A stretch of DNA of 64,000 bases from Lysobacter solisilvae. Its GTDB lineage: Bacteria > Pseudomonadota > Gammaproteobacteria > Xanthomonadales > Xanthomonadaceae. This document shows, piece after piece, positions 32,297-41,857 of this stretch; the stretch's first letter is position 1; every line of letters begins with the position of its first letter. Below the pieces are notes generated by a model, which did no database searches, was not told where the DNA came from, and saw only the letters and a list, made by a program, of their open reading frames with translations. The position numbers and the translations under genes were made by a program. Where the stretch lies: NCBI RefSeq assembly GCF_016613535.2, contig NZ_CP071518.1, forward strand, positions 3,038,001 through 3,102,000, in the 5' to 3' direction.

Positions 32297-35200
32297 TCAC
32301 CCCAGATACGGCCGCTCCATCACGAACAGCAGACGCCGCGCAGCCTCGCGCCATTGCGCCGGGCAACGCTGGCCCCGCAGGACCGCGGCCATGGCGTAGG
32401 CCGTGCCGCGCGCCCGCGGACTCACGTCGCCCAGGGCCTGCTCCGCGGCCTGTTCGCCTCCGCCGGAGCGGACCTGGTCGAAGAAGCGCAGGACGGCGCC
32501 GGCATCTTCGTCCTCACTGGCGGCAAGCCTGGCGCGCAGCGCCGAGGTGTCGGCGCCTTCGCGGGCGGCCACGGCGAGCGCAAGGAACGCGACCGACTCG
32601 CTGGCGTCCTGGCCCGGCGGCGTGCGCACTGAGCGCGCGACCACGTCGTCCGGAGCGCCATCGGACGCCGCAACCAGGTGGACGACGTCCTCCTCGACTT
32701 CGCTGTCCGCCGACTGCTTCAGGCCCGTGACCAGGTCGCCCTTGGCCAGCGATGCGTACGCGGCGTACGGCGTGTCCTCGCCCGTGCCCGCTTCCAGCAG
32801 GAGCATCTGCCGGAGCATGGAGGACACCTGGGCGAGGTCCGCCACCGCCGTGTCGCTGCCCTGGGCCATGCGACGCACGCGGGCCAGGTCGAGCCCGATC
32901 CATTCACCCGCCGCAGGCAGGCGCTGGGTGGCGCCGGTCCACAACGTGCTCGCCTGGTCCCACTGCTGGCGCTCGGCCGCAACGTAGCCGGCCGCGAGTT
33001 GCAGCCAGCCGTTGTCCGGCCATCGGGTGTGGGCCGCCAGGAAGGCCGCATCCTGCTGCGCGCCGTCGGGCATGCAGCGGATGGCCAGGTACTGCAGGTC
33101 GGCGTTGTCGGCATTGCGCTCCGCCATCGCCCGCTGGTCGGCGCACACGCGTTCGTGCGCCGCGCCCTTGCTCGCATCCTGCTGCATGCGCAGGGTCAGC
33201 ACTTCGCCGGGATGGCGCTCGAGGCGCTGCGCGAGGAGCGCGTCGAACCCGGGCAGCGGCTGGGCGCGCCACATCCACAGTGCGAGCGAGCGCGAATCGC
33301 TCGGATCCCAGCGCAGGTGGGCCTGGGCAACCCGGGCCTGTTCCTCGGGAGCGTTGACGGTGGACATCACCGCGTTGGGATCGGCCAGCGCGCTGAGAAC
33401 CGAGCGCGTCCCGCCGTTGCGCCCGGTCTGGATCTGCTGCGGCGGATCGACGAAGAGGTATTCCGCGTCGGTCTGGGACCAGCGCGGCACGCCGAGCATG
33501 CGTTCCGAACGTCCGCCGGCGCTGCCATAGCTGGCGGTCCATTCCACCAGCGATGCCGCGCTGGCGACGTTGTAGACGTAATGCGCGGCGCCGTCGGTCG
33601 TGGCGGTGAACGTCTCGACCACGGCGCCGTCAACGGTCGCGGTGCGGACGTCATGGTCGCCGTCGCCGTCCAGCGACAGCGAGGCATGCTGCTGCGCCGC
33701 CACGTCGATCGTGCTGCCGTCCACCGCGATCTGCACCGGCACGTCCAGTCCGTTGAAGATCACCAGCTCGCTCTTTCCGAACGCGCTGCCGGCGAACACC
33801 ACAGCCCCGACGACGCCGCCCGCCGCCACCACGCGGGCGAGCGTCGGCCCGACCCCTTCGGCGGTCTGGAACCGGTCCCACCAACCCAGCCGGTTCTGCA
33901 GCTTGCGCTCCATGCCCGGACGCAGGCGCGGGAATTCGGTGGGGACCTTCAGCGCGGCGGGCGCGGGCCCGACCGAAGCCGAATGACTCACTGCCGCGGC
34001 CACTTCGTCCTCCGCCTCGAGCAGGGTTTCGAGCGCGGCGCGACGCAGGGCCGACAGCGCCGAGGTCGTGGCGTTGACCCAGCCGTCGACGACGCCCAGC
34101 CACTGGCCGATGTTGTCCTGGTTCGGAGCCGAGAGCGAAAACGCCCCCAGTGCATCGGACCACGTCGTGCCCAGCCTTGTCGCGGTGCGCTCGTCCAGGG
34201 TCAGCTGCGGGCTGTTGCGGTACAACGGCGACAAGGCGCGATGGACCTCGTTGGCGGCGTTCACCAGCCGGCGCAGTTCGTTGCTGCTGACGTTGCGATC
34301 GGCCGTGACCACCGTGTAGGTGTTGATCAGCAAGCCATGCGCGTCGCGCAGATTGGCCTCGCTGTGCTCGGCGTAATGCAGCACCGCCGCCAGGCTGCGT
34401 AGATAGGCCTCCCACTCCCCGCCCAGGCGGCCGGCCGCGAGCACGTGCAGGTGCCGGCATTGGCGGTCGTGCTCGAGCACCTGCTGCTTGAGCGCAGCGG
34501 CGTCGCGCTTGATCTGTTCGAGCACGCGGGGCACCTCCCGCCGCGAGACGTCGGCGCCACGCCAGTGCACGACGCCCCCCGATGGCGTGAGGTAGCCGTC
34601 CTGGACGGCCTGCAGCGTGCTGCGCGCCTGTTCGAGCTCGCGCAGCTGCTCCAGGCGGTCGCCATGCTCGGCCGGATAGAGCGCGGCGATCTGGGAATGC
34701 AGGTCGGTCACCACGCCCGGGGCGGCGTAGACCTCGTCCAGGTGCTCATGCTCGCGGAACGGCATGCGTCCCAGGTAGGTGCCGCGATAGCGCTGGTGCA
34801 GCGAGCGACGGGAGAACTCCTCGTCGAGTCGCGCCAGCGAGTCCTCGATGGCGACGGCCGGCGGGAGCTCGCCCGTGAACAGCTGGCGCGAGATCCGCGC
34901 CTTCAGGGCATCGGCATCGCGCAGCAGCACCAGCGCCGGGCGCGTGTCGATCGAGGCGGCGATGTACCGGCGCTTGACGTTCTCCTCGCGATCGGCGTTG
35001 GCCGGATGCGTCGACCACATCTGCGGCGGCCTTGCGAGCTCCTTGCCGAACACGCGGTGCTGTTCCGGCTGGGCTCCCGCGGGCGCGGGCGACTGGCCCA
35101 GGCTCGCGTCGGCAAAGATCACCCGCAGGTGGTCGAGGACGCGGGTCTGGATGGCGAACACGTCCTTCACCGGACGCTGGGCTCCCGCCTCGGCGGCGGC

Positions 35201-36097
35201 GAACCCCACCGCGCGATCCCATGCATCATCGGCGCCGCCCAGGCGGTGCAGCGAATGCACGAGCGCATCGCTGCCGGTGAGCGACGCGGCCACCAGGTCT
35301 GCCTGGTACTCCATTTCGCGCGAGAGCGCGCGCTGGGCCAGCACGACCACCCGGAACAGCAGCTCCACCAGCGAACGGATCGACCACACCACGATCTGCA
35401 GCAGCCAGCCGATCCACGCCACGCGGAAGTCGACGCGCGACAGCGTCTGCAGCAGCGTATCCAGGGCGTCTCGCCGCGAGATGATGTGCGCGGCCACCTG
35501 CTGGGCGATGTAGACCCAGCGGCCGACCGCCATCGTGCGCTGGGCGAAATGCCCGAACTCGTGCGCCAGCACGGCCTTGAACTCGCCCAGGTTGAGCACG
35601 TTCATCAGGCCCAGGCCGATTTCCAGGTTCTTCCGCGACGGCAGGATCAGGTTGACTACGGAAAGGTCGTAGAACACCGCCGCATTGACGCGCGGCGACA
35701 GGTAGACCCGATGCGGGCGCGGCGCGCCGGCGTCGTCCGCCAGCCGGTGCAGGAAGGCGAACAGTTCGGGCTGCTCGCCGGGCGTCAGTTCCAAGTCGTC
35801 GGAAGACGCCTTGCGCCGCTGCACGAACACCAGCGCCTTCAGCATGAAGATCGCCAGGAAGGCCGCGCAGAGGCCGCCCACAATGCGGAACAGGACGTTG
35901 TCGTCGGCCCCCTGCGTGGCCAGTCCCTGGAACATCCGCCAGGCCGTGGACGCAAACCAGGCCAGCAATCCGAAATAGCCCGCGATGAACGCCATCAGGC
36001 CCGTCATGGCCAGCCAGGCGTGGCGGCGGTAACTGGCCGACGGTTCGGTCAGGCGCTCTGGTACCGCCGAAGGTCCGGCGGGGTAGATCGATTCCAT
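32297..36097 (-). CDS. Very large M48-family metalloprotease with C-terminal extension
   Basis: 1266 residues; classical M48 enzymes have 290-480. Two transmembrane segments (about 28-50 and 70-92) precede the zinc motif HEFGH (179-183) and a likely third-ligand segment EMEYQADLVAASL. A long helical middle region follows, with many RxLxxQ/ExxL heptads suggesting coiled coil. Another transmembrane segment near 790 (ARVVAAGGVVGAVVFAG) precedes a beta-rich domain (LVIFNGLDVPVQIAVDG) and a C-terminal TPR-like region (DNGWLQLAAGYVAAERQQWDQA). The protease half probably acts in or near the membrane. The role of the extension is unknown. It is convergent with fadA and separated from the PuuB-like gene by 124 nt. 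Confidence 0.85.
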   Translation of the reverse strand: MESIYPAGPSAVPERLTEPSASYRRHAWLAMTGLMAFIAGYFGLLAWFASTAWRMFQGLATQGADDNVLFRIVGGLCAAFLAIFMLKALVFVQRRKASSDDLELTPGEQPELFAFLHRLADDAGAPRPHRVYLSPRVNAAVFYDLSVVNLILPSRKNLEIGLGLMNVLNLGEFKAVLAHEFGHFAQRTMAVGRWVYIAQQVAAHIISRRDALDTLLQTLSRVDFRVAWIGWLLQIVVWSIRSLVELLFRVVVLAQRALSREMEYQADLVAASLTGSDALVHSLHRLGGADDAWDRAVGFAAAEAGAQRPVKDVFAIQTRVLDHLRVIFADASLGQSPAPAGAQPEQHRVFGKELARPPQMWSTHPANADREENVKRRYIAASIDTRPALVLLRDADALKARISRQLFTGELPPAVAIEDSLARLDEEFSRRSLHQRYRGTYLGRMPFREHEHLDEVYAAPGVVTDLHSQIAALYPAEHGDRLEQLRELEQARSTLQAVQDGYLTPSGGVVHWRGADVSRREVPRVLEQIKRDAAALKQQVLEHDRQCRHLHVLAAGRLGGEWEAYLRSLAAVLHYAEHSEANLRDAHGLLINTYTVVTADRNVSSNELRRLVNAANEVHRALSPLYRNSPQLTLDERTATRLGTTWSDALGAFSLSAPNQDNIGQWLGVVDGWVNATTSALSALRRAALETLLEAEDEVAAAVSHSASVGPAPAALKVPTEFPRLRPGMERKLQNRLGWWDRFQTAEGVGPTLARVVAAGGVVGAVVFAGSAFGKSELVIFNGLDVPVQIAVDGSTIDVAAQQHASLSLDGDGDHDVRTATVDGAVVETFTATTDGAAHYVYNVASAASLVEWTASYGSAGGRSERMLGVPRWSQTDAEYLFVDPPQQIQTGRNGGTRSVLSALADPNAVMSTVNAPEEQARVAQAHLRWDPSDSRSLALWMWRAQPLPGFDALLAQRLERHPGEVLTLRMQQDASKGAAHERVCADQRAMAERNADNADLQYLAIRCMPDGAQQDAAFLAAHTRWPDNGWLQLAAGYVAAERQQWDQASTLWTGATQRLPAAGEWIGLDLARVRRMAQGSDTAVADLAQVSSMLRQMLLLEAGTGEDTPYAAYASLAKGDLVTGLKQSADSEVEEDVVHLVAASDGAPDDVVARSVRTPPGQDASESVAFLALAVAAREGADTSALRARLAASEDEDAGAVLRFFDQVRSGGGEQAAEQALGDVSPRARGTAYAMAAVLRGQRCPAQWREAARRLLFVMERPYLG

Positions 36098-36221
36098 CTG
36101 CTTCCCCTGTCAAGCAAATCAAACGGCGCGAACGCCAGATACGGAACGAGGAGCGCGCGGCTCCTCGTTGCGGCTTCGCTCCCCAGCGAAGTCATCCGAA
36201 TCCTAGCACCGCCTTTTTCCG

Positions 36222-37514
36222 CTAGGAATGCCCTTCCCGCGCGGCTTTCCAGGCGTCGCGCGCCTCCGCCCACCAGTAGCTCAGCTGCGCGCCGAGGAAA
36301 CCGGCGGGCTTGAGCGCGGACACGAGGCCAAAGTCGGCAAACTCGCGCCAGCGGGTGTCGCCCTGCGCGATCGCCGAGGCCAGCACTTCGCCGGCGAACG
36401 TGGTCGGGGCGACCCCGTGCCCGCCGAAGGCCTGCGCCAGCCACAAGCCGTCGTCGATCCGGCCGATCTGCGGCATCTGGTGGCGCGCATAGCTCATCAG
36501 GCCCGACCACGCATAGTCGACCGCGATGCCGTCCAGCTGCGGGAACACCTTCAGCAGGTCGCCGTAGAGCAGGCGTTCGACCGCGCGTGGCGAGCGGTCG
36601 AGGATGGAGATCCGCCCGCCCCACAGCAGCCGGGTGTCGGGCAGCGGACGGTAGTAGTCGAACGCGAAGCGGGTGTCGTAGACGGCCGCCTGCGTCGTCA
36701 TCGCCTCGCCCAGGCGCGCACCCAGCGGCTGGGTCACCATCACATAGGTAGCGATGGGCAGCACGCCCGCGTCCACACGCGCGTGCAGTCGCGCCAGGTA
36801 GCCGCCGCAGGCGAGCACCACGTGTGCCGCGTCGATTTCGCCTTCCGGCGTGCGCACCCGCCAGCCCGCGCCGACGCGTTCCAGCGCGATGGCCGGGCTG
36901 GCTTCATGCACCGTGACGCCCCGCGCCTGCGCGGCGGCCGCGATGCCGCGGGCATATTTCAGCGGATGGAAATGGAAGGCCTGCGCTTCGAACAGGCCGT
37001 CGTGATAGCGCGTGGTGCGGAGCCGTTCGCGCAACGAATCCTGCGGCAACCATTGCCAGTGCTCGTCGTAGTGCTGGGCCAGCAGTCGCTGGCGATCGAG
37101 CAGGACCTGCTGGTCGCGGAACCAGTTGGCCCAGATGATGCCCGAGTCGCTGACGTCGCAGTCGATCGCATATTCGTCGACGCGACGACGGATCAGGCGC
37201 ACGGCGTCGGTCGTCCCGCGGTACAGCGGCACCGCGCGCTCGGGGCCCAGCTCACGCAGCAGCGCTTCTTCTCCGCGCGAGAAGCCACCGAAGACGAAGC
37301 CCCCGTTGCGGCCCGAGGCGCCGTGTCCGACCGCTTCGGACTCCAGCACCGCCACTTCGCGCATGCCTCGCTCGGCCAGGCCCAGGGCGGTATTCAGCCC
37401 GGCGAAACCTCCGCCAATGATGCAGACCTGGGCCTCCCGCCGCCCCCGCAGGGGTGGTGCAGGCGGCACTTCCGGGACGGTTGCGCGGTAATAGCTGACG
37501 GGAGGTATGGACAT
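36222..37514 (-). CDS. FAD-dependent amine oxidoreductase, PuuB-like
   Basis: 430 residues. The FAD-binding CIIGGGFAGLNTALGL (31-46) and GASGRNGG (65-72) signatures match gamma-glutamylputrescine oxidase (PuuB) and related DAO-family enzymes. The C-terminal FGGHGVAPTTFAGEVLA closes the FAD site. The substrate is probably a secondary or primary amine; putrescine catabolism is possible but no other puu gene is here. ATG 37514 (MSIPPVSYYRA) was chosen. It ends in TAG (36222-36224) within a CCTAG context. Confidence 0.85.
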   Translation of the reverse strand: MSIPPVSYYRATVPEVPPAPPLRGRREAQVCIIGGGFAGLNTALGLAERGMREVAVLESEAVGHGASGRNGGFVFGGFSRGEEALLRELGPERAVPLYRGTTDAVRLIRRRVDEYAIDCDVSDSGIIWANWFRDQQVLLDRQRLLAQHYDEHWQWLPQDSLRERLRTTRYHDGLFEAQAFHFHPLKYARGIAAAAQARGVTVHEASPAIALERVGAGWRVRTPEGEIDAAHVVLACGGYLARLHARVDAGVLPIATYVMVTQPLGARLGEAMTTQAAVYDTRFAFDYYRPLPDTRLLWGGRISILDRSPRAVERLLYGDLLKVFPQLDGIAVDYAWSGLMSYARHQMPQIGRIDDGLWLAQAFGGHGVAPTTFAGEVLASAIAQGDTRWREFADFGLVSALKPAGFLGAQLSYWWAEARDAWKAAREGHS

Positions 37515-37562
37515 GCCGCGGGGCCGAAGGGTTTGATGTGGGGCGCTCCGGGGAGAAACGCC

Positions 37563-37991
37563 GTGGAAGTCCATCACGCAGACAAAGCCTATCGCACGCG
37601 CAGCCTGTGGTTGCTGGCTGCGGTCATGATCATGTGCGGCGTGCTGCTGTGGCAGTTGCAGCACTGGCTGGATTCGCTGGGAAGCCAGCTGGATGGTCGC
37701 GACCCGCAGTCGGTGCGGTACTGGGTGCGGATGCTGCTTTCCGGATTGGGCGTGGCCATGGCGGTGCCGGCCATCGGCCTTTCAGTGAACCTGCGCCGCC
37801 TGGCGCGGGCGGCGATGAGCGAGGAACGCTTCCCGCCGGCCGACCTCAAGACGCTGCGCGATGTGCGCGTGCTGCGCGGCCCCGCGGCACGCGCCTGGGC
37901 GAGCCGCGTGCGCATGGCCAGCGGGGCGGCCCTGGCCCTGGCCGGGCTGCTGCTCGGATGGGCCGCGTGGGCGTGGTGGTACTTCCGGTAA
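37563..37991 (+). CDS. Conserved membrane protein, unknown function
   Basis: 142 residues with three hydrophobic segments (about 15-37, 55-80 and 117-141), the middle one followed by a basic, Pro-containing cytosolic loop (LRRLARAAMSEERFPPADL). The start is GTG 37563 with GGGAG at 37551-37555 (7-nt spacing); no in-frame ATG fits. The long open frame upstream is antisense to the PuuB-like gene. I do not recognise a named family. It is divergent from the PuuB-like gene and convergent with galU. Confidence 0.7.
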   Translation: MEVHHADKAYRTRSLWLLAAVMIMCGVLLWQLQHWLDSLGSQLDGRDPQSVRYWVRMLLSGLGVAMAVPAIGLSVNLRRLARAAMSEERFPPADLKTLRDVRVLRGPAARAWASRVRMASGAALALAGLLLGWAAWAWWYFR

Positions 37992-38024
37992 GTCGCCCCG
38001 GCCACGCGGTTCCTGCGTGCGCCC

Positions 38025-38942
38025 CTACTCCAGGTCCTCGACGCCCAGTTCGTCCAATGCGCTCTGCATCATCTTGCGCGCTGAATCACTGAGTGCTTCA
38101 TGGTCGAGCGCGAAGCGGATGGTGGCTTCCACCAGGCCGATGTGCGTACCGCAGTCGAAACGCGTGCCGCGGAAACGGTAGGCGTTGACCGTCTCGCGGG
38201 TGAGCAGCGCGGCGATGGCATCGGTCAGCTGGATCTCGCCGCCGGCACCGGGCGCGGTGGATTCCAGCAACTCGAAGATGCGCGGGCTCAACACGTAGCG
38301 CCCGACCACGGCCAGGGTGCTGGGCGCGACCTCGGGCTTGGGCTTTTCCACGATCGCGGTGATCCGACCCTGGCGTTCACTGAAGGATTCGGTGGCGACG
38401 ATGCCGTAGCTGCTGGTCTGTTCGCGCGGGACGTCCTGGACGGCCACGACACTGGCCCCTGAGGCCTGCGCCAGGTCGGCCATCTGCTTGAGCGCGCCCG
38501 GGCCGCGGTTCCAGATCAGATCGTCCGGCAGCAGCACGGCGAAGGGCTGGTCGCCGACGATCGGCTTGGCGCACAGGACCGCATGCCCCAGGCCCAGCGC
38601 CTCGGCCTGGGTGACGAACACGGCTCGCACGTGGGGCGGCAGCACGTTGCGGATCAGGTCCAGCTGTTCGGTCTTGCCGGCGCGCTCGAGCTTCTGTTCG
38701 AGCTCGTAGGCCTTGTCGAAGTAGTCGGCCACCGCATGCTTGTAGCGGTTGGTGACGAAGACCAGGGTCTCGCAGCCGGCTTCCACCGCCTCGTCCACCG
38801 CGTACTGGATCAGCGGCCGGTCGATGATCGGCAGCATTTCCTTGGGGACGGTCTTGGTGGCGGGGAGGAAGCGGGTGCCGAGGCCGGCGACGGGAAAGAC
38901 GGCCGTACGGATGCGGCCGTGTGGTTTGGAACCAGCGGACAT
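38025..38942 (-). CDS. galU: UTP-glucose-1-phosphate uridylyltransferase
   Basis: 305 residues. It makes UDP-glucose for LPS, exopolysaccharide and glucan synthesis. The nucleotidyltransferase signature FPVAGLGTRFLPATKTVPKEM (16-36) and the VEKP segment are present. ATG 38942 overlaps the stop of the upstream dehydratase gene by one base (TGATG), so it is translationally coupled. It stops in TAG. Confidence 0.96.
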   Translation of the reverse strand: MSAGSKPHGRIRTAVFPVAGLGTRFLPATKTVPKEMLPIIDRPLIQYAVDEAVEAGCETLVFVTNRYKHAVADYFDKAYELEQKLERAGKTEQLDLIRNVLPPHVRAVFVTQAEALGLGHAVLCAKPIVGDQPFAVLLPDDLIWNRGPGALKQMADLAQASGASVVAVQDVPREQTSSYGIVATESFSERQGRITAIVEKPKPEVAPSTLAVVGRYVLSPRIFELLESTAPGAGGEIQLTDAIAALLTRETVNAYRFRGTRFDCGTHIGLVEATIRFALDHEALSDSARKMMQSALDELGVEDLE

Positions 38943-40855
38943 CAAACCTTCCTGATGTTACGGGTGGGGAATGCCACCACTGTAGCGGCTTCACGCGGCG
39001 GCGCATGCACGCCGACGGGTTCGAATTCGGGCACCGCGGCACGCAGCAGCGATGCCAGCGCCTCGTTGTCGAATCGCGAGGCCGCCTCGCGCAGCTGCCC
39101 GACCGAGCTCTCGATGTTGAGCGCCGAGACCTGGCGCGGTTCGGCCTGCAGGATCTTGGGGTGGGCCGTGGGGCGGTAGCGCTCGTCGGCATGGAAGAGC
39201 GTTTCGTGCAGCTTCTCGCCGGGACGCAGCCCGGTGAAGACGATGGCGATGTCGCGGCCGGGCTGCTTGCCGGCCAGGCGGATCATCTGCTCGGCCAGCA
39301 GGCGGATCGGCACCGGCTCGCCCATGTCGAGGGTGTAGATGGCTTCGTGGGTCCCGATCGCCGAGGCCTGCAGGATCAGCTGACAGGCTTCGGGGATCGT
39401 CATGAAGAAGCGCGTGACCTCGGGGTCGGTCACCGTCACCGGACCGCCGGTACGGATCTGCTCGCGGAACAGCGGCACCACGCTGCCGGCCGAGTCGAGC
39501 ACGTTGCCGAAACGCACGGTGACGAACCGGGTCGAGCGGTGGTCGGCCAGCGACTGGCAGGACATTTCCGCCAGCCGCTTGGTGGCGCCCAGCACATTGA
39601 CGGGATCGACCGCCTTGTCGGTCGAGATCAGCACGAACGTGCCCACGCCGTGCTCACGGCAGGCCCGCGCGACCGTGTCGGTCGCCAGCACGTTGTTGCG
39701 GATGGCGGCACGCAGCTGGGACTCCAGCAGCGGCACCTGCTTGTAGGCCGCGGCGTGGAAGACGGCGTCGGGTTCGGCCAGGCGCAGGGCGTGGTTGATC
39801 ACCGCCGGGTCGCCGCAATCGCCCAGGATCGGGGTGTATTCCAGGTCGGGGAAGTCCCGCCGCAACAGGGCTTCGATCGTGGTGAGGGCGATCTCGTCGG
39901 TCTCCACCAGCGCGATGTGCCGGGCACCATGGCGGGCGCACTGACGGCACAGCTCCGAACCGATCGAACCGCCGGCGCCCGTCACCAGCACGGTGCGCGC
40001 GCCCAGCCAGCCACGGATCGACTTCCAGTCCGGCAGCACCGGCTTGCGCCCGAGCAGGTCCTCGATCGCGACTTCCTTCAGTTCACCCGGCAGCGAACGC
40101 CCTTCCAGGACGTCCTGCAGTCGGGGGACCATGCGGAAGGGCAGCCCGGTGCGCTCGCAGGCCGCCAGCACGCGCTGCATCTGGCTGGCATCAGCCGAAG
40201 GCATGGCGATGACCAGCAGCTTGGCCGCCGTCTCACGGGCGATCTCCGCCACTTCCTGGACCTTGCCGAGCACGGGCACGCCCTGCACCTTGCTGCCGCG
40301 GAGCACGCCGGCGTCGTCCAGGAATCCCACCGGATGGTAGGTCCCCACGCGACGCAGGTCGCGCACCAGGGCCTCGCCCGCGCGCCCGGCGCCCAGGATC
40401 AGGGTCCGGACGTTCGAGGACCGGTCGCGGTTTTCCAGCCTGCTGTCCTTCCAGGCGCGATAGGCCAGGCGGGGTGCGCCCAGCAACGCCATGAGCAGCA
40501 TCGGATACAGCACGAGCACGGTCCGGGGGACCATGTCGAGCCGGTTATAGAGGAATAGCGCCAGTCCGATCGCGAACAGACCGAGCAGACAGGCCTTGGA
40601 GATGTTCCACAGGTCGGGAACGCTGGCGAAGCGCCAGAGGCCGCGATACAGGCCGATCTGCCAGAACACCAGTCCCTGCGCCGCCAGGACCAGGGCGACC
40701 TCCGTCGACCACAGCGGCAGTTCCGGCGGGTTGGCGACGATGCCCCAGCGCAGCCGGTGAAGCCCCTGCCACACCACCCAGACCATCAGCAGGTCATGGG
40801 TGACCACTGCCTGCCGCGGCAAGGTGTTCTTCCACCGCTCAAGCCAGGAACTCAT
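38942..40855 (-). CDS. CapD/WbpM-type membrane NDP-sugar dehydratase/epimerase
   Basis: 637 residues. Four N-terminal transmembrane helices (within 15-130) are followed by a degenerate CoA-binding-like domain (LILGAGRAGEAL, 152-163) and a SDR catalytic domain with TGAGGSIG (292-299) and STDK (411-414). WbpM/PglF enzymes convert UDP-GlcNAc to a 4-keto-6-deoxy sugar for O-antigen or capsule. Relatives I recall have Met at the position of L422 in NVLGATK; K426 is kept. It overlaps the WecA-type gene by 4 nt and galU by 1 nt. Confidence 0.88.
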   Translation of the reverse strand: MSSWLERWKNTLPRQAVVTHDLLMVWVVWQGLHRLRWGIVANPPELPLWSTEVALVLAAQGLVFWQIGLYRGLWRFASVPDLWNISKACLLGLFAIGLALFLYNRLDMVPRTVLVLYPMLLMALLGAPRLAYRAWKDSRLENRDRSSNVRTLILGAGRAGEALVRDLRRVGTYHPVGFLDDAGVLRGSKVQGVPVLGKVQEVAEIARETAAKLLVIAMPSADASQMQRVLAACERTGLPFRMVPRLQDVLEGRSLPGELKEVAIEDLLGRKPVLPDWKSIRGWLGARTVLVTGAGGSIGSELCRQCARHGARHIALVETDEIALTTIEALLRRDFPDLEYTPILGDCGDPAVINHALRLAEPDAVFHAAAYKQVPLLESQLRAAIRNNVLATDTVARACREHGVGTFVLISTDKAVDPVNVLGATKRLAEMSCQSLADHRSTRFVTVRFGNVLDSAGSVVPLFREQIRTGGPVTVTDPEVTRFFMTIPEACQLILQASAIGTHEAIYTLDMGEPVPIRLLAEQMIRLAGKQPGRDIAIVFTGLRPGEKLHETLFHADERYRPTAHPKILQAEPRQVSALNIESSVGQLREAASRFDNEALASLLRAAVPEFEPVGVHAPPREAATVVAFPTRNIRKV

Positions 40856-41853
40856 TCCCTGTCCTTTTCCAGATTGGTGCCCAGCGTAGCCTGTCGCCCC
40901 GGCCCTCGATACTGCAGCCAGCCCCAGGCGGCCGTAGCCACCATGACCCACCCAAGGACCAAGGCTCCCCTCCCCGTCCCGTTCGTCGCAAGGCCCACTG
41001 CCAGCAGGCAGGCGACCGCGGTCCAGCCTGCGTAAGCCAATGTCACGATAGTGTGAGTACCGGCGGCTGCGGCCCAGCGCTGGTAGGCGTGCTGGGTATG
41101 CGGGGTCCACCAGCGTTCACGACGCGCCATCCGCCGAATCAGCGTCAGGGAGGCGTCGACCAGGAAGGCCGACAGCGGCAACAGCAGCAGCCATCCGTTT
41201 GCGGGCGCCGCTGCCAAAGCGGCTGTCACCAGGGTCGCCAGGACGAAGCCCAGCGAGCCACTGCCGACGTCGCCGAGGAAGATCCTGGCGCGTGGAAAAT
41301 TGAAGGGAAGGAAGCCCAGGCAGGCTGCGCACAGCGCCAGCCCGAGCAACGCCCAGGCCCCACCGGCCATGGCGCCCAGCGCCCATGCGGCCAGGGCGGC
41401 CTGCGAAGCGGCCAGGCCATTGATGCCATCCATGAAGTTCCAGACGTTGGTGAGCACCATCACAGCCACGAACGCAAGAACCGCGATCCGCAGGTCGCCC
41501 CAAGTCCCGGCGGCGCCAACGGCCAGGATGCTGGCCGCGATGGCCTGCACGCCCAGCCGCAGCCAGGGCGAGAGTGGACGATGGTCATCGATCAGGCCCA
41601 CGCCGGCGACCAGCATCAGGCCGATGACGAAAGCCGTCAGCAGCACGATGTGCTGCGGCTGGCGCCAGGCCAGCGCGGCCGCGGCCACCATCAGCGCCAC
41701 CACGATCGCAGCGCCGCCGCCCCGGGGAGTAGGCACCGCGTGGCTGCGGCGTTCGCCGGGTTGGTCGATCAGTTCGCGATGGAGCGCGTAGCGTCGCGCC
41801 AGCCACGTGCCGGCGGCCGCGATGATGAAGTGCAGCAACCACCAGAGCACCAT
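40852..41853 (-). CDS. WecA/WbpL-type undecaprenyl-phosphate sugar-1-phosphate transferase
   Basis: 333 residues, about ten hydrophobic helices. Family motifs are DQPGERRSHAVPTPRGGG (about 30-47), GLIDDHRPL with the Asp pair, NVWNFMDGINGLA and IFLGDVGSGSLGF. It links a HexNAc-1-phosphate to undecaprenyl phosphate, starting O-antigen or another envelope polymer. It lies between lapB (4-nt gap) and the dehydratase (4-nt overlap), a compact glycan operon. Confidence 0.9.
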   Translation of the reverse strand: MVLWWLLHFIIAAAGTWLARRYALHRELIDQPGERRSHAVPTPRGGGAAIVVALMVAAAALAWRQPQHIVLLTAFVIGLMLVAGVGLIDDHRPLSPWLRLGVQAIAASILAVGAAGTWGDLRIAVLAFVAVMVLTNVWNFMDGINGLAASQAALAAWALGAMAGGAWALLGLALCAACLGFLPFNFPRARIFLGDVGSGSLGFVLATLVTAALAAAPANGWLLLLPLSAFLVDASLTLIRRMARRERWWTPHTQHAYQRWAAAAGTHTIVTLAYAGWTAVACLLAVGLATNGTGRGALVLGWVMVATAAWGWLQYRGPGRQATLGTNLEKDRE

Positions 41854-41857
41854 GCAG

